Source: Solirubrobacterales bacterium 70-9 (GTDB lineage Bacteria > Actinomycetota > Thermoleophilia > Solirubrobacterales > 70-9). From it: 7,238 nt of DNA. Positions within the stretch are counted from its first letter, which is position 1. Each line of letters starts with the position of its first letter. The position numbers were made by a program, and so were the translations under genes. Positions 1-4,322 of the stretch are shown here, in pieces. The notes below the pieces were generated by a model. The model worked only from the letters and a program-made list of their open reading frames with translations. It was not told the DNA's origin and made no database searches. The DNA is taken from contig MKSH01000133.1 of assembly GCA_001898095.1 (NCBI GenBank), forward strand, positions 10,534-17,771, given 5' to 3'.

Positions 1-885
1 TACCAGGTGGCGAAGATGGACGGCGCCATCGTGCTGAACGCGGAGGCGACGAAAATCGCCTGGGCGAACGTCCAGCTGATGCCGGATCCGACGATCCTCT
101 CGTCCGAGACCGGCACCCGCCACCGCACCGCCGAGCGCGTCTCCAAACAGACCGACGCGCTGGTGATCGCCGTCTCGCAGCGGCGCGAGGTGGTCTCGCT
201 CTACGTCGAGGGCGCCAAGTACATCCTGCAGGACATCCCCGCGGTGCTGGCCAAGGCCAACCAGGGCCTGGCGACGCTGGAGAAGTACCGCCAGCGGCTC
301 GACGAGGTGTCGGCGCGGCTGACCGTGCTCGAGTTCGAGGGGCGGACGGTGCTCCACGACGCGCTCGCCGCCCTGCAGCGGGCCGAGCTGGTGACGCGGA
401 TGGCGGTCGAGGTCGAGCGCTACATCGTCGAGCTCGGGACCGAGGGCCGGCTGATCGAGATGCAGCTGGAGGAGACGATGGTCGGCGTCGCCGCCGACAA
501 GACCGCGCTGCTGCGCGACTACGCGGTCGAGGACTCCGAGGAAGGCCTCGCCGCGATGCTGCAGGCGCTCTCGCGGCTGCCACACCAGGAGGTGCTCGAC
601 TTCGGCCGGCTCGCCGAGCTGCTCGGCTACGACCGCAAGATCGCCACCACCGACTTCCCGGTCTCGCCGCGCGGCTACCGGGTGCTCGGCCGGGTGCCGC
701 GGATCCCCAAACTTGTAGTCCAGAAGATCACCCACGAGCTGGGCGGGTTGGAGGAGGTCCTCGCGGCCCCCGACGCCGAACTCGCCGCCGTCGACGGAGT
801 CGGGCCCAGTCGGGCCAAAGACATCCGCGAGGGCCTGCGACGGCTCCAGGAGGTCGATCTCGTGGACCGGTACTTACAGAGTTGA
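1..885 (+). CDS. disA: DNA integrity scanning diadenylate cyclase DisA (3' portion)
   Basis: DisA condenses two ATP into cyclic di-AMP and binds branched DNA as an octamer in the cytoplasm. The reading frame is open to the left edge, so the N-terminus (about 60 residues by comparison with actinobacterial DisA of roughly 360) lies outside the window; 294 residues are present. The diadenylate cyclase domain shows both signature motifs: DGA at bases 19-27 within KMDGAIVL, and RHR at 118-126 within GTRHRTAER. A helical linker follows, and a helix-hairpin-helix DNA-binding segment, LAAVDGVGPSRAKDIREGL, lies near 781-837 just before the stop. The first in-frame GTG (base 7) sits inside the catalytic domain, so it is not the true start. 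carD follows on the same strand after a short gap. Motifs are intact and nothing suggests inactivation. Confidence 0.95.
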   Translation, partial: YQVAKMDGAIVLNAEATKIAWANVQLMPDPTILSSETGTRHRTAERVSKQTDALVIAVSQRREVVSLYVEGAKYILQDIPAVLAKANQGLATLEKYRQRLDEVSARLTVLEFEGRTVLHDALAALQRAELVTRMAVEVERYIVELGTEGRLIEMQLEETMVGVAADKTALLRDYAVEDSEEGLAAMLQALSRLPHQEVLDFGRLAELLGYDRKIATTDFPVSPRGYRVLGRVPRIPKLVVQKITHELGGLEEVLAAPDAELAAVDGVGPSRAKDIREGLRRLQEVDLVDRYLQS

Positions 886-910
886 CGGCGATAAGCGCTG
901 TCGCGTGACG

Positions 911-917
911 AAAGGAG
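911..917 (+). promoter_or_regulatory. Strong Shine-Dalgarno of carD
   Basis: AAAGGAG is a near-perfect anti-16S match and the strongest ribosome-binding site seen in the window. Six bases separate it from an ATT codon at 924 that is in frame with CarD. The first conventional start, GTG at 948, is 30 bases away, too far to be served by this site. The site therefore argues for initiation at the ATT. Confidence 0.65.
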
Positions 918-923
918 CGACCT

Positions 924-1490
924 ATTTCCGAGCTAGATGAGGCCACCGTGGAAGAGGTCTTCGAGGAAGACATCGAGTACGTCTGTGACTTCGAGGAGGG
1001 CGACAAGGTCGTCTACCCGCATCACGGGGCCGGCTTGGTGATGACCAAAGAAACGCGGGAGCTGATGGGCAGTGAGCGTGAGTACCTCACGATCAAAATC
1101 CTCCACAACGAGCTGACCGTGATGGTCCCCACCGAAAACGCGGGCAAGGCTGGGTTGCGCCGCGTGATCGACGAGGAAGAAATCAAAAAAGTCACTGCCG
1201 TCCTCACCGACGACGTCTCCGAGATGCCGAAAAACTGGAACAGGCGTTTCAAGTACAACCGCGAGAAGATCAAGACCGGCGACGTGTTCGAGCTGGCCGA
1301 GGTCGTCCGCAACCTCGCGCTCCGCGAGATGGAGAAGGGCCTCTCCACCGGTGAGAAGCAGATGTACACCCGGGCGAAGAAGATCCTCGCCTCGGAGTTC
1401 ATGTACGCCCTCGACAAGGACGAGGACGGCGCCGAGGAATACCTCGACGGTCTGTTGGAGGATCGTTTCGCCGCCACCGCCTCTGCCTGA
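924..1490 (+). CDS. carD: CarD family RNA polymerase-binding transcription factor, probable ATT start
   Basis: CarD binds the RNA polymerase beta subunit and the upstream edge of the transcription bubble, and stabilises open complexes at rRNA and other promoters. Numbering from the GTG at 948 (180 residues), the Tudor-like polymerase-interaction domain spans about 14-85, with FEEGDKVVYPHHGAGLV and a central EYLTIKI strand. The helical DNA-binding domain spans about 92-172. It carries the conserved tryptophan W97 (PKNWNRRFKYN), which in mycobacterial CarD wedges into the bubble, and the typical GDVFELAEVVRNL and GLSTGEKQMYTRAKKIL helices. The start is uncertain. GTG 948 has only a weak purine stretch before it, whereas ATT 924 is correctly spaced from AAAGGAG and adds eight residues (ISELDEAT); an in-frame TGA at 906 limits further extension. 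The gene uses more AAA and GAA codons than its neighbours. It abuts ispD. Confidence 0.93.
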   Translation: MSELDEATVEEVFEEDIEYVCDFEEGDKVVYPHHGAGLVMTKETRELMGSEREYLTIKILHNELTVMVPTENAGKAGLRRVIDEEEIKKVTAVLTDDVSEMPKNWNRRFKYNREKIKTGDVFELAEVVRNLALREMEKGLSTGEKQMYTRAKKILASEFMYALDKDEDGAEEYLDGLLEDRFAATASA

Positions 1491-2151
1491 GGGCACCAAG
1501 CCTGAGGTAACCGCAGTCATCGCGGCCGCCGGATCCGGGGAGCGCCTCGGAGCCGGCGGTCCGAAGGCGTTCGTGCCGCTCGGAGGGCGGCCGATGATCG
1601 CCTGGTCACTCGACGCCTGTCTCGCCTGCGAGGGCGTGGCGGGCGTCGTGGTGGCGGTGCCGACGGGCTGCGAGCACGGACTTGGCGGGCGCGCGAGGGT
1701 GCGGACCGTCGACGGCGGCTCGACCCGCGCCGAGAGCGTCGCCAACGCCCTCGCCGCGGTCGACACCGAGTATGTGGCGATCCACGACGCCGCCCGCCCG
1801 CTGCTGACCCCTGAGCTGCTCCAGGACCTGGTCGCCGTCCTCGCCGCCGACTCCGACGCGGACGCCGTGATCGCCGCCGCTCCGCTCACCGACACGGTCA
1901 AGAAGGTCGACGGCAACCGCGTTGAGGAGACCCTTGACCGTTCCCGACTCTGGGGCGCACAGACTCCCCAGGTGTTCAGGACCGCCGCCCTGCGTGCGGC
2001 GCTCGACAGTCACGATGCGGCCACCGACGAGGCGATGTTGATCGAGGCCGCCGGGGGGAAGGTGCTGATCCACGATTCGGGCGCCCCGAACATCAAGGTG
2101 ACCACGCCTCTGGACCTCCGCATCGCCGAGCTGCTCCTGCCCGATCGGTAG
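1483..2151 (+). CDS. ispD: 2-C-methyl-D-erythritol 4-phosphate cytidylyltransferase, probable CTG start
   Basis: IspD transfers CMP from CTP to methylerythritol phosphate, the third step of the MEP isoprenoid pathway, in the cytoplasm. Taking CTG 1483 as residue 1 gives 222 residues, normal for the family. The nucleotide-binding loop AAAGSGERLGAGGPK is at 14-28, with R21 and K28 as the expected catalytic basic residues. Further signatures are HDAARP at 101-106, LWGAQTPQVF from 156, and NIKVTTPLDL from 203. The start is inferred. The only conventional upstream start, GTG 1351, lies far inside carD and would add about 44 Arg/Ser/Thr/Pro-rich residues that are plainly the carD sequence in another frame. 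Starts further downstream would remove the nucleotide-binding loop. CTG 1483 overlaps the carD stop at 1488-1490, which suggests translational coupling. Identity is certain; the start is not. Confidence 0.9.
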   Translation: MPEGTKPEVTAVIAAAGSGERLGAGGPKAFVPLGGRPMIAWSLDACLACEGVAGVVVAVPTGCEHGLGGRARVRTVDGGSTRAESVANALAAVDTEYVAIHDAARPLLTPELLQDLVAVLAADSDADAVIAAAPLTDTVKKVDGNRVEETLDRSRLWGAQTPQVFRTAALRAALDSHDAATDEAMLIEAAGGKVLIHDSGAPNIKVTTPLDLRIAELLLPDR

Positions 2152-2224
2152 GCGGGCGGAGGGACTGATGAGGGGCCACTGCGGCGGGGACGGGGATCCA
2201 GGCCCCTGCGGCCGGGGACGGTCC

Positions 2225-2286
2225 CGTCCCGGGCGTCTCGCGGCGGCCCGGGCAGGCTGCCCGCTTGCCGCGAGACGCCCGGGACG
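2225..2286. terminator. 20-bp perfect inverted repeat downstream of ispD, possible terminator
   Basis: Bases 2225-2244 are perfectly complementary to 2267-2286 over 20 bp. The 22-base loop holds a second stem, CGGGC (2249-2253) with GCCCG (2259-2263), so the folded form is a long two-part rod. It begins 73 bases after the ispD stop, a fitting place for a terminator, but no T-run follows. A competing upstream arm, GGGACGG at 2215-2221, can pair with CCGTCCC at 2224-2230, which would exclude the outer end of the main stem. The inverted repeat is directly visible; the terminator role is inferred. Confidence 0.45.
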
Positions 2287-2360
2287 CGAGGCTTCCGGCA
2301 GGAAGTGCGCAGGTCCCGCGCGCTTCCCGGGGAAAGACGCCACGCCTCCGACGCCCCCAG

Positions 2361-2409
2361 GTTGATGGGCCGAAAAGCGCTGATATAGAGCGCTTTCCGG
2401 CCCATCGAC
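2361..2409. repeat. 21-bp imperfect inverted repeat with GATATAG loop
   Basis: Bases 2361-2381 pair with 2389-2409 with one A/C mismatch (2373/2397) and one T/G pair (2363/2407), leaving the 7-base loop GATATAG. It is more AT-rich than its surroundings and has nothing resembling a terminator T-run on either side. It lies in the middle of the convergent gap, about 210 bases from ispD and 255 bases from the small membrane gene. It could be a structured RNA element, a dispersed palindromic repeat or a protein-binding palindrome; the sequence does not decide. Confidence 0.6.
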
Positions 2410-2580
2410 ATCTCGGCCCTCACGGAAGGGTCACTTCGCGGCGCCTTCCCTCGGGGAACGTGGAGTCCCCGGCGTCCCCCTCGCGACCCTCCGCCCCGGC
2501 GGCGGCCTGTGGAGCCTTTCCGCCTCATCGGGACGGTTTCGCTCCACGCCGGGACCCGCACCCCTCGCCCCTCTCCCCGA

Positions 2581-2640
2581 GACCCGGCCCTCTCGTAGGC
2601 GGTCACAGCCTGCCCGGACCGGCTACGAGAGGGCCGGGTC
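2581..2640. terminator. 18+5-bp inverted repeat, possible terminator of the small minus-strand gene
   Basis: Bases 2581-2598 are perfectly complementary to 2623-2640 (18 bp). After a single G/G mismatch (2599/2622) the stem continues for 5 bp, CGGTC (2600-2604) with GACCG (2617-2621), closing a 12-base loop. It lies 24 bases beyond the stop of the minus-strand small gene, so it could end that transcript, or also reads coming from ispD. There is no T-run on either strand. The structure is certain; its function is inferred. Confidence 0.45.
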
Positions 2641-2664
2641 CCTTACCCGTCCCATCCCCGCCGT

Positions 2665-2829
2665 CTAAGCCCGGCTGCTCCTGCTTCCCAACAGCACATA
2701 GACCAGCGTCGCGCTGAAGGTGAGCTGGCCGACGCCCAGTGCGGTGCCGAGGTTCACTGCTCCCAGAGCCAAGGCGGCGAAGACGCCAACGAAGAATCCG
2801 GCGGCCAGGATGAGCAGCTGACGGCCCAT
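2665..2829 (-). CDS. Small two-helix membrane protein, 54 residues
   Basis: On the minus strand, ATG at 2829-2827 opens a 54-residue frame ending in TAG at 2667-2665. The product starts MGRQLLILAAG and ends VLLGSRSSRA. It has two strongly hydrophobic segments, about residues 5-25 and 29-48, joined by a short N-L-G turn, and a basic tail with two arginines. This is the layout of a small inner-membrane hairpin protein. About 80% of third codon positions are G or C, as expected for a real gene in this genome, and a TAGACTTC box sits 7 bases before the ATG on the minus strand. AGGGG lies close to the ATG but with short spacing. It is divergent from the PHP gene, with 28 bp between the start codons. 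I do not recognise the family and assign no function. Confidence 0.65.
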   Translation of the reverse strand: MGRQLLILAAGFFVGVFAALALGAVNLGTALGVGQLTFSATLVYVLLGSRSSRA

Positions 2830-2838
2830 TGCCCCTGA

Positions 2839-2844
2839 AGTCTA
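2839..2844 (-). promoter_or_regulatory. Putative -10 box of the small membrane gene
   Basis: The minus strand reads TAGACT (within TAGACTTC) with 9 bases between the hexamer and the ATG at 2829. It fits the actinobacterial TANNNT -10 pattern at a distance that would give a leaderless or nearly leaderless mRNA. No clear -35 is visible. It overlaps the + strand box of the PHP gene by two bases. Confidence 0.5.
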
Positions 2845-2848
2845 GGCT
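2843..2848 (+). promoter_or_regulatory. Putative -10 box of the PHP-ispF unit
   Basis: TAGGCT (within TAGGCTTC, 2843-2850) lies 9 bases before the GTG start at 2858. The same 8-base string occurs before the coiled-coil gene at 5976. A weak -35 candidate, CTGACG at 2818-2823, has a long 19-base spacer. The short distance to the start codon suggests leaderless transcription. Confidence 0.5.
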
Positions 2849-2857
2849 TCGTCCCCC

Positions 2858-3700
2858 GTGCTCACCGACTACCACCTCCACCTGCGGCCCGACGAGTCCG
2901 ACACCACGTTCGAGCGCTACTTCACGAACGAGAACGCGGAGCGCTACCTGGCGGCGGCGCGGGCGGCCGGGATCGAGGAGCTGGGTGTCTCCGAGCACAT
3001 CTACCGCTTCCGCCAGGCGCTCGACCTCTGGAGCCACCCGCTGTGGCTGGAAAACGCCAACGACGACCTCGATGCCTACTGCGAGTTCGTCCGCTCGACC
3101 GCGCTGCGGCTCGGCATCGAGGCCGACTACGTCCCCGGCGCCGAGGCGCGCACTGCAGAGCTGCTGGAGGCGCGTGACTTCGACTTCGTGGTCGGCTCGG
3201 TCCACTTCGTCGGCGACGGCGACGCGGCGGTCGACCACGACGGCTTCGACGTCTGGGACGGCGATGCCGACGCCGAGGAGGTCTGGAGCCGTTATTTCGA
3301 GGCCTTCGGCTGCTGCGCCCGCTCCGGCCTCTTCGACATCCTCGCCCACCCGGACCTGGTGAAGGTCTGGGGTCGGGATCGGCCGCTGCCGGAGGGCGAC
3401 CTGCGTCGCTTCTACGAGCCCGCGGTCGAGGCGATCCTCGAGGGCGGCTCGGCGGTCGAGCTCTCCACCGCGGGCCTGCGCAAGCCGGTCGGCGAGCTCT
3501 ACCCGGCGCGCGCCTTCGCCGAGCTGATCGTCGAGGCCGGGGTCCCGTTCGCGCTCTCCTCCGACGCCCATCTACCGGAGCAGGTCGGCTTCGGCTACGA
3601 CCAGGGCATCGCCTTCCTCGACGACCTCGGGGTCGAGGAGATCGCCGTCTTCGAGGGGCGTCGTAGGCGGCTCGAGCCGCTCGGCGCCCGCGTCGGCTGA
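2858..3700 (+). CDS. PHP-family phosphoesterase, histidinol-phosphatase (HisJ/HisK)-like
   Basis: This 280-residue protein of the PHP (polymerase and histidinol phosphatase) superfamily has the size and motif order of HisJ-type histidinol-phosphatases, which release phosphate from L-histidinol phosphate with a metal cluster. Likely metal-site residues are H6 and H8 in DYHLHL, E46-H47 in GVSEH, E96 in PGAE, H116 in GSVHF, H164 in DILAHPDL, and D236/H238 in LSSDAH. The HisJ-like stretch ELSTAGLRKPVGELYP is at 201-216. The GTG start is set by the HxH motif only a few residues downstream and by the promoter box. No histidine genes are nearby; ispF follows after 5 bp, so the two are probably co-transcribed. 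Substrate is not certain: it could be the genome's histidinol-phosphatase or a related sugar or nucleotide phosphoesterase. Confidence 0.85.
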   Translation: MLTDYHLHLRPDESDTTFERYFTNENAERYLAAARAAGIEELGVSEHIYRFRQALDLWSHPLWLENANDDLDAYCEFVRSTALRLGIEADYVPGAEARTAELLEARDFDFVVGSVHFVGDGDAAVDHDGFDVWDGDADAEEVWSRYFEAFGCCARSGLFDILAHPDLVKVWGRDRPLPEGDLRRFYEPAVEAILEGGSAVELSTAGLRKPVGELYPARAFAELIVEAGVPFALSSDAHLPEQVGFGYDQGIAFLDDLGVEEIAVFEGRRRRLEPLGARVG

Positions 3701-3705
3701 GCGCC

Positions 3706-4158
3706 GTGGTCGGGATCGGCTACGACTCGCACCGCTTCGCCGAGGGGCGCAAGCTGATCCTCGGCGGGGTCGAGATCGACCACCCGCTCGGCCTCGACGG
3801 CCACTCCGACGCCGACGTCCTCACCCACGCGGTGATCGACGCGATCCTCGGCGCGGCGGGCGGCGGCGACATCGGCACGCTCTTCCCGCCCGACGAAGAG
3901 CAGTGGCGCGACGCCGATTCGATCGACCTGCTGCGGACCGCGATCGGGACGATCGCCGGGCGGGTGATCAACGTCGACGCCACGGTGATCTGCGAGGAGC
4001 CGCGCCTCGGCCCCTACAAGGCGCAGATGGAGCAGATCCTCGGCGCGGCCACCTCGGGCCGGATCACGGTGAAGGCGACCACCAACGAGGGCATGGGCTG
4101 GATCGGTCGCGGTGAGGGCATCGCCTGCATCGCCGTGGCGCAAATTGACGACGACTGA
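3706..4158 (+). CDS. ispF: 2-C-methyl-D-erythritol 2,4-cyclodiphosphate synthase
   Basis: IspF cyclises CDP-methylerythritol 2-phosphate to methylerythritol cyclodiphosphate with release of CMP, the fifth MEP-pathway step, and works as a homotrimer. The 150-residue length is typical. Metal ligands are visible as D7 and H9 in GIGYDSHRF and H41 in the GHSDADVLTHAVIDAILGA helix. Other family signatures are GDIGTLFPP, NVDATVICEEPRLGPY and the C-terminal GRGEGIA. The segment before the last motif reads MGWIGRGEGIA, where many homologues have LGFTGRGEGIA; this is a mild variation. GTG 3706 is five bases after the PHP stop, with no obvious ribosome-binding site, which points to translational coupling. 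ispD lies about 1.5 kb upstream rather than adjacent. Confidence 0.96.
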   Translation: MVGIGYDSHRFAEGRKLILGGVEIDHPLGLDGHSDADVLTHAVIDAILGAAGGGDIGTLFPPDEEQWRDADSIDLLRTAIGTIAGRVINVDATVICEEPRLGPYKAQMEQILGAATSGRITVKATTNEGMGWIGRGEGIACIAVAQIDDD

Positions 4159-4160
4159 TA

Positions 4161-4281
4161 CCGAGGCGGCGTGGGCCAGCCTCGCAAGGACGCAGGGAGC
4201 GAGACGAGGGGAGCGCACTCCCAGTGCGTGACCCGAAGTGAGTGACCGAGGACACCGCGAGGCGCTCCCACGCCGCCTCGG
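4161..4281. repeat. 121-bp palindromic element between ispF and the acyl-CoA synthetase
   Basis: The outer arms, 4161-4175 and 4267-4281, are perfectly complementary over 15 bp. After a 3x3 internal loop, 7 more bp pair (4179-4185 with 4257-4263). The 71-base apical part contains its own hairpin, CGCACT-CCC-AGTGCG (4214-4228), and purine-rich GAG/GTGAG-like units. It starts 2 bases after the ispF stop and ends 25 bases before the putative promoter box of the next gene. It may be a dispersed repeat, an ispF terminator, or a structured RNA. No T-run follows. Confidence 0.6.
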
Positions 4282-4306
4282 GATGGCTTGCTGGCCGCCC
4301 GGCCAA

Positions 4307-4312
4307 TAGTCT
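4307..4312 (+). promoter_or_regulatory. Putative -10 box of the acyl-CoA synthetase gene
   Basis: TAGTCT (within TAGTCTTC, 4307-4314) stands 10 bases before the ATG at 4323. An ATG at 4315 is out of frame. The box matches the TAGNCTTC string found before three other genes in the window. No convincing -35 is visible. Confidence 0.5.
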
Positions 4313-4322
4313 TCATGGATCG

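Larger units (their letters stand above)
2152..2664. other. Convergent non-coding gap with three long inverted repeats
   Basis: This 513-bp stretch lies between the end of ispD (+) and the end of a small minus-strand gene. Open frames across it give only Pro/Arg/Gly-rich, low-complexity translations on either strand, and I recognise no gene. It contains three separate long hairpins (2225-2286, 2361-2409, 2581-2640) plus shorter ones: a 7-bp pair at 2171-2177/2201-2207, CTTCC-GGCA-GGAAG at 2292-2305, and a 7-bp stem at 2509-2515/2541-2547. I did not recognise RNase P, SRP, tmRNA or a known riboswitch in it. Confidence 0.7.

Noticed and set aside
882..910. TTGACG at 882-887 as the -35 of a carD promoter
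   Set aside because: No acceptable -10 lies 16-19 bases downstream; the hexamer overlaps the disA stop and is probably chance.
1351..1482. GTG 1351 as the ispD start
   Set aside because: It would overlap carD by about 140 bases and add Arg/Ser/Thr/Pro-rich residues that are carD read out of frame.
933..1916. 327-residue minus-strand open frame
   Set aside because: It is the reverse shadow of carD and ispD, both with clear family motifs on the + strand; its translation is Ala/Ser/Arg-rich without any motif.
2010..2606. 198-residue minus-strand frame in the convergent gap and ispD
   Set aside because: It overlaps ispD antisense and the hairpins; Arg/Ser/Gly/Pro-rich with no recognisable segment.
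2152..2664. Known RNAs (RNase P, SRP RNA, tmRNA, 6C RNA, T-box)
   Set aside because: I could not find their conserved core strings or C-rich paired loops; the long stems alone do not identify a family.
2265..2717. 150-residue + strand frame in the convergent gap
   Set aside because: Pro/Arg/Ser-rich, crosses the inverted repeats and runs into the opposite-strand small gene; no motif and no start signal.
4242..4322. Upstream GTG start for the acyl-CoA synthetase, 27 extra residues
   Set aside because: This part falls mostly inside the palindromic element and does not look like the family's N-terminus; ATG 4323 follows a promoter box.
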